Positions 33,101-39,505 of a stretch of DNA of 64,000 bases are shown here, in pieces. The position numbers and the translations under genes were made by a program. Position 1 is the stretch's first letter; each line of letters opens with the position of its first letter. The DNA comes from Cristatella mucedo. Its lineage: Eukaryota > Bryozoa > Phylactolaemata > Cristatellidae. Below the pieces are notes generated by a model, which saw only the letters and a list, made by a program, of their open reading frames with translations, made no database searches and was not told where the DNA came from. The stretch covers positions 138,501-202,500 of the forward strand of contig WPIO01000170.1 of NCBI GenBank assembly GCA_009760855.2, in the 5' to 3' direction.

Positions 33101-34402
33101 TCTAAAGCGCCTAGAAAGACATTGAGTCCTCAGAGGGACCTTTATCAAGTGTGTTATTATTATTACGTTTAGACTAGTTTGGCTGTTGTCCTCTTGTCTT
33201 GTGCCAACTTTTGCAATGTTGGACAACTGAAAGTAGCCAGACTCGACTGGGGAGCTTATGTGCTCATCTGGCCAAAGTGACCGTTATAAAACAGGATGGC
33301 CATAGTCTGTTCTGAGACTAGAGGAGGAGAGATGCTGACTGAGCCAATGTTGAGAGTGAGGCTCTCTCCATAGCTACTAGGTCGATCCTGCTGTCGTTTC
33401 AGTGCAAGAAAGTTGACTGCCGTCCAAGTGCAATTGTCGGCAATACAGGCTAGAAGCCAAGGAGAATGGCTTCGCCAGTCGGGCTGAGTGTCGTCTGCAT
33501 ATAGAAAGGCTAGCTGAATTGTGCTGGCTTGTCGGCAGCAGTGATTCATTCTACTGCGACCAACAGGGTGCTTAGCGAGCAGAAGGGGATCTAGCCAGCA
33601 GAAGTGGGCCTAACTAGCTCTGATCACTGGGGCTATCCCTTACTTTAAGTGCTCAGTGGACAACAGAGTAGGCCGTTGGTATTTGCGCTCCGAATCTCCT
33701 CCGTTAGCACCTAAACTGCTGCCGTGCTGTGCCAGCGATACCCAGGCGTGTCGATGCTTTAAAGAAGGACTCTCTTTGGTAGTCTGTGGTGTCAAACGAC
33801 ACCGATAGATCGAGCATAGGTAGCTCAAAAAGAATCAGCCGGCTCCCGAGTCAGCTCGCCCGAGAGAGGGTTGCCACGAGCGCTCGACAGCAGCGGCTCC
33901 CGCCGGGTGATGGTTGAATCGGCTTGCTAGATTTGATGTAGGGCCAAGCCAGGAGGACCATGTGCCAGAGGCTGCGTTCTGCTTGTCGGCTGCGCATCGT
34001 AGACTCGAGCCCGGCCTCCGTGTCTTGGTTTGCTCCCACTAAATGCCGACCCTGACGGCACAGCCACACGGGCTGCTTCTTGTGCACGTTTATCCCGTAG
34101 GTAGCAGCTTGTGGGGTGAGGGCGATGGAGAGGGAGCCTCTCTCTCCGCCCTCCTGGAGCTCCCCAGCTCGTCTGCTTACACGTCCTTCGATCCCGCCCG
34201 CCGATCTGACCCGCACCTGCCCTCAACGCACGCAGCTTTCACCGATCGCTCTCACCGTCATTGCGTTCGCATATCTGGCGAGCGACGCTCTTTGGTTTGT
34301 CGTCCTGCGATTGCTTGGCTGTGATTGACGAACTGCTCATGCTCTATGCGTTTACAGATCGATGAGGACTCGATAGAAGATCTGGGTGAGATGAAGCGGT
34401 AG
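12909..34402 (+). CDS. DENR: DENR: density-regulated reinitiation and release factor, six coding exons
   Basis: The spliced frame is 12909-13005, 28048-28067, 29061-29148, 30471-30647, 31181-31320 and 34358-34402: 567 nt and 188 residues (human DENR is 198). All introns are GT-AG and every phase joins correctly. DENR pairs with MCTS1 on the 40S subunit, removing deacylated tRNA after termination and promoting reinitiation after short upstream ORFs. The N-terminal zinc motif has Cys31, Cys34, Cys41 and Cys50 (C-x2-C-x6-C-x8-C), the MCTS1-binding region. A Lys-rich acidic-basic linker covers about residues 69-100. The C-terminal SUI1/eIF1-like fold (about 103-172) contains [27 protein letters not shown] and PEKWPQ. 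The tail is [11 protein letters not shown], as in animal DENR. An in-frame TGA at 12900-12902 fixes the start codon. Intron 1 is 15 kb and full of repeats. Identity is very secure; the 5' UTR is not resolved. Confidence 0.96.
13006..14814. other. DENR intron 1, first part: no recognised element
   Basis: Intronic sequence without a recognised gene, RNA or repeat family. Short frames carry no motifs. Two identical AAAGTACGATA phrases occur near 14458-14487. Confidence 0.5.
14815..15690 (+). mobile_element. L2-B LINE, truncated copy in DENR intron 1
   Basis: Begins in the RT C-terminal region (AAAATCGGCTCTGCCA), followed by stretches resembling [28 protein letters not shown] and [19 protein letters not shown]. 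The 3' UTR, hairpin and ATTATTCTTATTATT end it. Frameshifts and stops make it dead. Same strand as DENR. Confidence 0.88.
15774..16534 (+). mobile_element. pogo/Tigger-like DNA transposon, non-autonomous
   Basis: The left end CAGTACCTCGGCTTGCAAG pairs with the right end, whose reverse complement is CAGTGGTACTTCGGCTTACA. A TA follows the right end (16535-16536). Subterminal phrases (TTTTGAGATACGAGC on the left; TTTGGGGGTCCAGAATGGAT and GACAAGTTCTGG on the right) are typical of Tigger-type Tc1/mariner elements. It is 761 bp with no intact transposase, so it is an internally deleted derivative. Orientation is arbitrary. Confidence 0.75.
16537..16655 (+). repeat. two-copy tandem duplication, about 59-bp unit
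   Basis: ACTTTGTTTTGCACAGATTG and ACTTTGTTTTGTACATATTG start two consecutive diverged units sharing GAGATTAG and TGCTAC in the same order. It lies directly next to the Tigger-like element. Confidence 0.75.
16945..17270 (-). mobile_element. L2-B LINE 3' end
   Basis: On the minus strand the copy runs from the AAAAAGAAACTAAAAACGCA end of the coding region through the 3' UTR. The hairpin is partly deleted (AAGAGATCTCTGGGGG), and the tail is AT-rich at about 16950. Confidence 0.82.
17436..18587 (-). pseudogene. L2-A reverse transcriptase, C-terminal 383-residue frame
   Basis: RT palm motif [10 protein letters not shown] is at residues 21-30 and the catalytic FYADD at 52-56, followed by [34 protein letters not shown] and the thumb/C-terminal domain ([16 protein letters not shown]). 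The enzyme would copy element RNA at nicked DNA. Its N-terminus is lost by a frameshift near 18600-18720, so it is a retro-pseudogene fragment despite its length. Confidence 0.9.
18674..19219 (-). pseudogene. L2-A reverse transcriptase, N-terminal fragment
   Basis: Contains [30 protein letters not shown] and [20 protein letters not shown], the RT blocks 0-1 of L2/CR1-type proteins. The frame then shifts: the downstream [14 protein letters not shown]-type block is readable only in another frame near 18690. Overlaps the next upstream fragment in a different frame. Confidence 0.85.
19198..19671 (-). pseudogene. L2-A inter-domain (EN-RT linker) fragment
   Basis: Includes [20 protein letters not shown] and [20 protein letters not shown], the region between endonuclease and RT in L2-clade ORF2. 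It continues the same ancestral frame, now separated by frameshifts on both sides. Confidence 0.8.
19655..19999 (-). pseudogene. L2-A apurinic-type endonuclease, C-terminal fragment
   Basis: Endonuclease motifs [14 protein letters not shown] and SDH are in order, the APE-type fold used by L2/CR1 elements to nick DNA. The N-terminal catalytic part of the domain is missing because the element is 5'-truncated here. Confidence 0.85.
20042..20245 (+). mobile_element. L2-B-type LINE tail
   Basis: Phrase CTTTCCTGCTGCCTATGATGG recurs at about 49350 in an L2-B-like context. Then follow the hairpin AAAGTGCCTAGAAAGAGAG and TTCTCTGAGGGTGCTTTATC and a T/TTA-rich tail. It abuts the 5' end of the minus-strand L2-A copy. 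Confidence 0.75.
20246..21479. other. DENR intron 1: unassigned
   Basis: No recognised gene or repeat. A minus-strand frame at 21442-21194 with a Lys-rich end ([11 protein letters not shown]) has no supporting domain or splice evidence. Confidence 0.4.
21480..22375 (+). mobile_element. L2-B LINE, truncated and divergent
   Basis: Starts in the RT region with a decayed stretch ([13 protein letters not shown]), passes TGTAACTCACTAG and GGTGCAAAACTCTGCAGCTA, then the 3' UTR and hairpin, and ends at a (TTC)n run rather than (TTA)n. Many small deletions. Confidence 0.82.
22385..22560 (+). mobile_element. SINE-B
   Basis: B-box GTTGGTTCGAATCTG, then GTGGGCGACTCTTTATTGCC and AGGGCTCCTTGGCTGTTAAA, as in the 9663 copy. 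It sits directly behind an L2-B tail. Confidence 0.72.
22640..22975 (-). mobile_element. L2-B LINE fragment, antisense
   Basis: Minus-strand coding region of L2-B (GGAACTCACTCTCAACTTTC; ATCGTACCACCTGC), 3'-incomplete and without hairpin. It points toward the SINE-B and lies opposite to the plus copy starting at 23045. Confidence 0.78.
23045..24370 (+). mobile_element. L2-B LINE, long truncated copy with internal duplication
   Basis: Contains RT motifs [15 protein letters not shown] and FYVDDTQLY (the second catalytic residue position reads YVDD rather than YADD), then [16 protein letters not shown] perfectly spaced 60-bp tandem duplication follows (23581-23640 and 23641-23700), then the C-terminal region, 3' UTR, hairpin and (ATT)n at 24355. 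Several frames are needed to read it, so it is inactive. Confidence 0.9.
24857..25405 (+). repeat. long polypyrimidine tract (CT)n with (CTGT)n
   Basis: About 550 bp almost entirely of C and T on the DENR sense strand: CTCTCT arrays, a C-run at 24926-24942, (CTGT)n at 25268-25319 and a final (CT) array to 25405. Frames across it are Ser/Leu or Arg/Glu artefacts. Confidence 0.97.
25406..26439. other. DENR intron 1: unassigned
   Basis: No recognised element. Frames at 25645-26213 (plus), including a hydrophobic stretch ending in [12 protein letters not shown], have no domain or splice support. Confidence 0.4.
26445..26560 (+). mobile_element. L2-B LINE tail, old
   Basis: TTTGCCAACCGATGTAAAGTG, AGAAAGAGATTTAGCTC and GTTATTAATGTTATTATT. 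The hairpin 3' arm is disrupted. Confidence 0.65.
26561..28047. other. DENR intron 1, 3' part: unassigned
   Basis: No recognised gene or repeat family up to the microexon acceptor. The polypyrimidine stretch just before 28048 (CTCTTTCTCTTTTGTAG) is a strong 3' splice site. Confidence 0.5.
28048..28067 (+). CDS. DENR: DENR microexon 2 (20 nt)
   Basis: The exon AGTGCGGCTTACCACCCGAG lies between acceptor TTTCTCTTTTGTAG and donor GTGAGA. With the leftover G of exon 1 it reads ECGLPPE, matching VCSLPTE of human DENR. It contributes Cys34, the second zinc ligand. At 20 nt (2 modulo 3) it is needed to join the phase-1 exon 1 to the phase-0 exon 3; skipping it would frameshift the message. Confidence 0.92.
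28556..28690 (+). repeat. (CT)n microsatellite in DENR intron 2
   Basis: A CT dinucleotide array with a C-run at its left side lies on the sense strand about 500 nt downstream of the DENR microexon. Confidence 0.96.
28777..28894 (+). repeat. 50/51-bp tandem repeat, 2.3 copies
   Basis: Units start TTGCCGATGACTAGACTA at 28777 and 28827, with a partial third at 28878. The first two differ only at GCTAG/TTCTAG. It lies in DENR intron 2. Confidence 0.93.
29061..29148 (+). CDS. DENR: DENR coding exon 3
   Basis: Acceptor CTTCTGCTGCAG, donor GCAG|GTAGGT. Encodes [16 protein letters not shown] through KLTPA, with zinc ligands Cys41 and Cys50. Starts in phase 0 and leaves one base. Confidence 0.96.
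29149..30470. other. DENR intron 3 with (GT)n tract
   Basis: Otherwise unassigned GC-rich intron. A (GT)n/(GTGTCA) tract lies at 30060-30160. Frames on both strands are unsupported. Confidence 0.6.
30060..30160 (+). repeat. (GT)n microsatellite
   Basis: GTGTGT runs interrupted by TCAG and ATG over about 100 bp, inside DENR intron 3. Confidence 0.95.
30471..30647 (+). CDS. DENR: DENR coding exon 4
   Basis: Acceptor CCGCTTTTGCAG, donor TGCG|GTAAGT. Encodes the Lys-rich linker ([14 protein letters not shown]) and the first SUI1 strand ([14 protein letters not shown]). GC-rich at third codon positions. Confidence 0.96.
31181..31320 (+). CDS. DENR: DENR coding exon 5 (SUI1 core)
   Basis: Acceptor TTCTCTGGTCGCCAG, donor CAG|GTAAGC. 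Encodes [20 protein letters not shown] and [13 protein letters not shown] through PEKWPQ, the most conserved part of the eIF1-like fold. Confidence 0.97.
31321..32879. other. DENR intron 5, first half: unassigned
   Basis: No gene or known repeat is seen. A short GT/GCGT-rich stretch occurs at 32355-32412. Confidence 0.5.
32885..33170 (+). mobile_element. L2-B LINE 3' end
   Basis: From the last codons region (GACTTGGCCACATTAGAAAAG) through CAGCATTTAGCGGGTGCC, the 3' UTR, a hairpin with altered loop (AAAGACATTGAGTCCTCAGA) and a short (ATT)n. In DENR intron 5, sense orientation. Confidence 0.85.
33230..33560 (-). mobile_element. L2-B LINE RT fragment, antisense
   Basis: Minus-strand frame with AFLYADDTQ and a decayed [18 protein letters not shown] stretch, the RT catalytic region of L2-B. 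Both ends are truncated. It follows the plus-strand tail at 33170. From 33560 to 34357 nothing is recognised. Confidence 0.75.
34358..34402 (+). CDS. DENR: DENR coding exon 6 (C-terminus)
   Basis: Acceptor GCGTTTACAG. Encodes [14 protein letters not shown] and the stop TAG at 34400-34402. The DDSIEDLGE-type terminus is typical of animal DENR. Confidence 0.95.
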   Translation: MDEDSIEDLGEMKR

Positions 34403-34435
34403 CAAGCCGCCTCTGCAGCGGTAGCAAACGAGCTA

Positions 34436-34441
34436 TTTATT
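34436..34441 (-). promoter_or_regulatory. candidate poly(A) signal AATAAA for the SH3 gene
   Basis: TTTATT on the plus strand reads AATAAA on the minus strand, about 365 nt beyond the SH3-protein stop codon and within DENR's likely 3' UTR. No other AATAAA was noticed between. Confidence 0.5.
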
Positions 34442-34464
34442 CACCTAGACGATAAGCAATTGCA

Positions 34465-34470
34465 AATATA
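34465..34470 (+). promoter_or_regulatory. DENR: candidate variant poly(A) signal AATATA for DENR
   Basis: The hexamer AATATA lies 63 nt after the DENR stop codon. No canonical AATAAA was seen on the plus strand nearby, so this variant is the best visible candidate. Confidence 0.35.
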
Positions 34471-34803
34471 ATTCCCTGGAAGAGCAAATGTTTGTTCTCG
34501 GCGATCCGCTGCTATTGCACGTGACAGGTCTCTGGGCGCGGGCTCCTCAAAAGCGTTTGTGAGCATCTGTAGCACACCGGTGACCCCCCTCGCCTCCCCA
34601 TTCGCACTGGCTCAGGGGCTCGGTGCACAGCGCGTGGCTGTGCGGGGGGGGGGGGGGGAGGGGGCAGCGTGCAGCCGCACTGCCTGGCCGGTCAGCATAA
34701 CCGCGGGGGCACGGCGCGTGTGCAGTCGATGTGACGCTCACGCACGTGCCCAGGCGGACAGGGCGCCCAGTCCAGTGGTCCAGGCAAGCGCGTGCGTGCC
34801 CGG

Positions 34804-36546
34804 TCACCTGTACGGCTCGTACCAGGGCCGTCCGGGCCGCGGCTCGGCGCTCTGCTGCTGGTGCTGCTGAGCAAGGCGCTGGACAGCGCTGCGCAACTCC
34901 TCTGTCGTCGGCTGCAAGTTGAACGTCACACTGCGCGTCGGATAGTGACCGTACGGCGAGTGCAGACTCCTCGCCTCTCTGGGAAGCCCTGCATGAGCGC
35001 CTCGTGCCTGCGTGAGCGCTTCGTCGTCGGAGCAGGAAGTCGCCGTCGCGACTGCACGCGGTAGCGAAAGTGATCGCTGCAACTCCGCCGACGATGGCCT
35101 CGGCGGAGGCAGCGGTGGAGGCGGAAGCAGCAGCAGCAGTGGGTCGTCCAAGGCGCTGCTGCTTCTGCTGCCACCTTTGCCGCTGCCGCACTGCCCGTCT
35201 TCGTAGCCACGCTTGACCGCGCCGAAGCCTCTCGGTCCGTGCTCGGCCTGTTGTTGCCGGCGTCCGCCCACCGGAAGAAGAGCGGCGGGTCGTCCGAGCT
35301 CGGCGTAGTGCGGCGGGCTCTGGCAGAGGCATTTGCTCGTCGACTTGGTCGTCGTGTTTGCGCACGGCCACGGGCAGAGGCAGCACGGGCACATGTCGGC
35401 TGCTGCTGCGGCCTCCTCCGACTCGTCCTCGGCTTCCTCCTCCAAGCTGTCGCAGCAGCTGCTCCTGCTGTTGCTGCCGAAGCTGCTCGTCGCCGCGGAG
35501 TCGGCGGCGGCCGAGGCGACGCTGCGGATGTCGGCGGCGGCGTCTGCCGGTGGCGGCGGCGGTGGCAGCAGCAGGGGCGCGTCCCAGCACCAGTCCAAGG
35601 AGGAGCTGCTGCTGCTGGAGCCGTTGCTCTCGCCGATGCCGCTCTCGTCCTGCTTGTCGCAGGTCGAGAGCGGCTGCGGCAGTGTCAGCGCCGGTGACAG
35701 CGGGACGCCCTGCTTCCTGTCACCGTTGCGGCAGAAGCCAGAGCAGCAGTGGCAGCAGTCGGGCTCCCGTGGCAGAGGGCAGGCCGCTTCTCGGACCGCA
35801 GCGGTCGCCGACGACCACGACGTCAGAGGCACGGAGGCCGAGGAAGGTCCGAGGGAGCAGGCGGCCATTGCCGAACCGAAGGCGTTGCCCATTTGCCTTC
35901 CACTGCCGCCGCTGCAGCAGCTTGTGCTCAGGCTGCCGAGTGCTGGTAGGCCGCGGCAGTCGGCCCGAGGTGGCGGCGAGCCCGCAGCCGCGGCGGTGGC
36001 CAGCCGGACTCCAGTGGCACGAGCCCTGCCGTCGTCGCCTGTTTCTGCATGCGGCGGCGAGTACCGCGATGTTGGCTCAACTCGTTCTTGGTTCTGCCAC
36101 AAGTCGCACTCGCTCGTTGAACCGCTTTGAAACTCCTTCGGTGGGGGGTAGATTTCACAAGGTTGAGCGGCTAAGTCTGTGGACGAAGCCTCTTCACCCG
36201 TTGAGTGCCCGTTGTAATGGTCGACCGCTGGCCGTTTCCTTTGTTGGTCACCTCGTTTGTTTTGTATATCCACTGCAGGCGAAGCGTAGAAGTCCTGTAC
36301 GGCATCGCAGTAGTTGAGTGGCACGTAGCCGCGTTGTCCGCCCGGCTTCATGTTGGCAACGAAGGCCCAGCCCTCCAGTGCGAACATGATGTACACGTCG
36401 TCACCTCGGCGCACGCTCAGCTCCGTCGACCCCTTCGTAGCTGTGAAGTCGCTGAGGATAGTCGCCAGGACGTAGGTGGGCGCCTGAGGGGACGATCCCT
36501 CGAGCAGCTTGTCGAGTAGGCGTTCGTTCTCGGCGTCAGTGGCCAT
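34804..36546 (-). CDS. SH3-domain protein with long low-complexity tail (single exon, 580 aa)
   Basis: An uninterrupted 580-codon frame. Residues about 25-84 form an SH3 domain: YVLATILSDFTA is the ALYDF-like strand, then ELSVRRGDDVYIM, the ligand-groove Trp60 in EGWAFV, and GYVPLNY, where SH3 domains have G-Y-V/I-P-x-N-Y. SH3 domains bind proline-rich peptides, so an adaptor or scaffold role is likely. The rest is Ser/Pro/Ala/Cys-rich with poly-Ser, poly-Pro and poly-Ala runs, an acidic patch (EEEAEDESEEAA) and a Cys-rich patch (MCPCCLCPWPC), and is probably disordered. The C-terminus (SVTFNLQPTTEELRSAVQRL) may form a helix. An in-frame TAG at 36559-36561 supports the start. No family beyond SH3 is recognised. 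It converges on DENR. The overlapping plus-strand frames are shadows. Confidence 0.85.
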   Translation of the reverse strand: MATDAENERLLDKLLEGSSPQAPTYVLATILSDFTATKGSTELSVRRGDDVYIMFALEGWAFVANMKPGGQRGYVPLNYCDAVQDFYASPAVDIQNKRGDQQRKRPAVDHYNGHSTGEEASSTDLAAQPCEIYPPPKEFQSGSTSECDLWQNQERVEPTSRYSPPHAETGDDGRARATGVRLATAAAAGSPPPRADCRGLPALGSLSTSCCSGGSGRQMGNAFGSAMAACSLGPSSASVPLTSWSSATAAVREAACPLPREPDCCHCCSGFCRNGDRKQGVPLSPALTLPQPLSTCDKQDESGIGESNGSSSSSSSLDWCWDAPLLLPPPPPPADAAADIRSVASAAADSAATSSFGSNSRSSCCDSLEEEAEDESEEAAAAADMCPCCLCPWPCANTTTKSTSKCLCQSPPHYAELGRPAALLPVGGRRQQQAEHGPRGFGAVKRGYEDGQCGSGKGGSRSSSALDDPLLLLLPPPPLPPPRPSSAELQRSLSLPRAVATATSCSDDEALTQARGAHAGLPREARSLHSPYGHYPTRSVTFNLQPTTEELRSAVQRLAQQHQQQSAEPRPGRPWYEPYR

Positions 36547-36639
36547 ATATGCTGCTTGCTAGCCGGTGTAGACGTATTCTTCTGCCGCTAAAAGGTGGGT
36601 CGGGCTGTTCTGTCGGAATCTTAAGGATTCACTTGCGTG

Positions 36640-37985
36640 CATCACGAAGCAAACAACGAAATGGCCCCGTCGAAGGGGGCATGCAAGTGCTGCCCCTATA
36701 ATAGATTAGATAGTTTCTCTCGAATCAATTTGCACCCGTCGCATTGTTTGGACCGCTCGGCTATGCCCTGTGAGCAGGCTTGCCAGCAAGCGTACTCGGA
36801 TGGCCCTGCCGCTGTCAACAAACAGATAATACGTGTCATTAGGCAGCGGATTTCCTGAATAACAGTGCATTCTGCTTGATTGTCTCTGCTGATGGAGTGC
36901 TAAACCAGTCTTTTGTCGGAAGCCCCTCCCCTCCCCCCCCCCTGGCGATTCGTAGCTAGGGCGCAGCAGCTAGTCGTAGGCTGCCAAAGTACCTGCCGAA
37001 CAGGGAGCTGACTGAGACACACCTATGTAGCCCGGGCCTGCGTAGGCCGAACTCTAAACTGATCGCTGATTAACGGTTTGTCGCTGTTCTGCCCGTCGAA
37101 GTGAAGCGTCCAGGGGGCAGTGCTCCTTCCTCATCTTGTTTTTAAATGTGGACGATTGGCACGAACCGCTAAACACGGGGAGCTTAGGTAAATCACTGCA
37201 GCCGTACCTGCTGTAAGAGGGGAAGAGTGCTTGCAAGATGCTCGGTTGCCACGGAGAGCAGCTGGTGTCGGCGTTGAAGCTGGTGCAGACCAGGGTCAGC
37301 TGATGTCGTTCAAGGATTAGGTGTGTTCGAGGTGGTATGAGTGCCTTCATGTGTACATACAAGTGTCCAGAGTGGGGCAGGGGGAGAGAGAGAGAGAGAG
37401 AGAGAGTAAAAATCGGGAGCGTTTGAGATCCCTTTAGTGATATCACAGTGCTGTAGACTGGCAGATGTAGATGGCAGCTCCAGCTCACCGGGAACGACTA
37501 AAAGGATACTCAAGCTTCACTGAAAAGCAGCTGCAGCTCATTTGCGTTGAGCATACTCTAGTTTACTTGGCACGCCGGAGGCTAACGTTCTGCTACGTCA
37601 ATCGAGACGTCTGACTGAGTGACCTGCACATCAAGCTCAGTTCAGTTCTAGTTCAAGAATGCCGGCGCTTGACGGTAGCGTAAGCGATCCTCCTTCGGCT
37701 AGGACTCGTGCAACGTTTGCTTCGGCTAGGACTCGTCGCCATTGTTGGAAAGTTTCGCTCGCCCGATGCAGAATTTTGTCCGGCAGCCTTGACCTGCCGA
37801 GAGGATGCCAAAGGACGTCTGTATGAGAGCAGATTTGTGGCGGCAGCGGGCTTCTTAAAAGTGCCTATGGAGACTGGCAACTCTAGTGGAATTTTGCTAA
37901 TGTAGAAGCCGCTGGATTGCGGCTAAATATATCGGAGACGTCCTCGATTTAGAATCCAAGTTTGGATAATTCATGAAATAGCAGC
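36640..37985. other. unassigned, upstream of the SH3 gene
   Basis: Presumably contains the SH3-gene promoter near 36550-36700, but no TATA box or other motif stands out. A short (GA)13 tract lies at 37381-37406. The rest is unrecognised. Confidence 0.5.
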
Positions 37986-37987
37986 AA

Positions 37988-38172
37988 GTTGGTTTGGCTC
38001 AGTGGCTAAGGCGCTCACCAGACCTTGGTGAATGCATTTAATGCAGATTCAAGGCGAATGCATTTAATGACCGAGGTCGTGAGCTCGAGCCCCGTGGCAT
38101 ATGTGAGCCGCTTGAATAGCTATCACGTTCTCTTAGGGCGCCAATCGTATGAATTATATTTATATTCATTCA
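37988..38172 (+). mobile_element. SINE-A, well-preserved copy with internal duplication
   Basis: A-box region TGGCTCAGTGGCTAAGGCG, B-box-containing GGTCGTGAGCTCGAGCCCCG, then TGGCATATGTGA, a weak hairpin ending TTCTCTTAGGGCGCC, and an AT-rich tail. The phrase GAATGCATTTAATG is duplicated between A and B boxes (38029-38070). From 38172 to 38560 nothing is recognised. Confidence 0.85.
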
Positions 38173-38942
38173 TTAAAAGTTCATTACCAACACGCTCGCT
38201 AGGCATTGACGACTGCACTCTTGTCAGCAGCCACCAGACTTCACGCGAGTTTCTACCATTTCTTGTTACAACATGCGCATGCTCCGCCGACTGTGTTGTT
38301 AAACTAGTTCCCTTGCCCAGGCGTAGCAAGAGCAGCCTCTGTCAAGCACAAGCAAATGCGCTACGATCCCTCGTCAGCACGGATTTCAAGCAAACTCCTC
38401 TAAGAACAAGCTGTTCTGAGACACTGGCTCAGCCCGACGAACTGTGGCAACTTGTCCCGAACGTCTCGATTTCCACGCCATCACAAACTCACCACTCTGC
38501 CTGCCACTGCTGAGCTGCTGAGGGCACTTGCTGAACACTGCAGCTTTAGAATCTATGGCTACCGGAAGGTGTGAGAAACTAGCTCACGCGTGAGCACTCT
38601 GAGCGCTACGCTGAGTGGGCATGTGCGCATGACTCGCTGTCGCATACGCCAATGCAAGTATGCCACAGCGCCTGCAAACAATACTTGCACGCTAATTCGC
38701 CGGCCACTGAAGCGCACGAGCCGCGAGCTCGCACGCACGCGTCGCTCGCTCGAGCTCGAACACGAAGGTATATACTCCCATGGAGAGCAAGCAGGGGGCC
38801 GGGGGGGGGGAGCACGGGCGGGGCGGCCGCCAGATATCTCCAGTCTGACGAGGAACCTTGGTGCGGAGCGAGCACTTCGCACAGGCCTTACAAGTACGCT
38901 AACGGCATTGACACCTAACGGTACGCAGACAAAAGAGTTTGC

Positions 38943-39120
38943 GAGGGAGAGATGGAGAAGGGCAGAGAAAGAGAGAGGGAGAGAGAGAGAGAGAAAGAGC
39001 GACGGAAGGAGAGAGACTTATAAGAACGAGAGAGCGAAAACGAAAATAATGCTCACTATTGGGCTGAAACCAACCGCAAACGGCTAGTAATGGGAAAAGA
39101 GCGATGACAAATGTTACAGC
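38943..39120 (+). repeat. GA-rich tract plus unique flank, copy 1 of a direct duplication
   Basis: GA-rich DNA followed by TATTGGGCTGAAACCA, CAAACGGCT and GACAAATGTTA, repeated in the same order at 39200-39500. Confidence 0.8.
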
Positions 39121-39199
39121 AAATACTGGCTTGAGAAATCGCATGCGAAAGCAGCCGGAACACTGTGTAGAAGTGGCGATCGAATGGGAAGAAATATAC

Positions 39200-39314
39200 A
39201 GCGAGAGAGAGAGAGAGAGAGAGCAGAGAGATCGAGACGAGAGAAAACGAGTGTCTTGTGGAGAGAGAGGGAGGGAAAGACGGGCTGAGAGAGTGGATAG
39301 TGTGGAGAGAAAGC

Positions 39315-39366
<52 letters not shown>

Positions 39367-39505
39367 TAGTGTGTGAGAGAGAGAGAGAGAGAGAGGGGCT
39401 GCACAAGAACAAGAGAGCCAGAATAGTGCTCAATATTGGGCTGAAACCACAAACGGCTGGTACTACGTGGGCAAAAGCCGAGTGACAAATGTTAGAAGCG
39501 AGCGA
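39200..39505 (+). repeat. (GA)n tract plus unique flank, copy 2
   Basis: Longer GA arrays (39203-39223, 39315-39392) followed by the same TATTGGGCTGAAACCA, CAAACGGCTGGTA and GACAAATGTTA string as copy 1, with substitutions. Direct duplication at about 370 bp. Confidence 0.8.

Noticed and set aside
35358-36317. 319-codon plus-strand frame and others over 34.8-36.5 kb
   Set aside because: Shadows of the SH3 gene on the opposite strand; compositionally Arg/Ser-rich with no domain.
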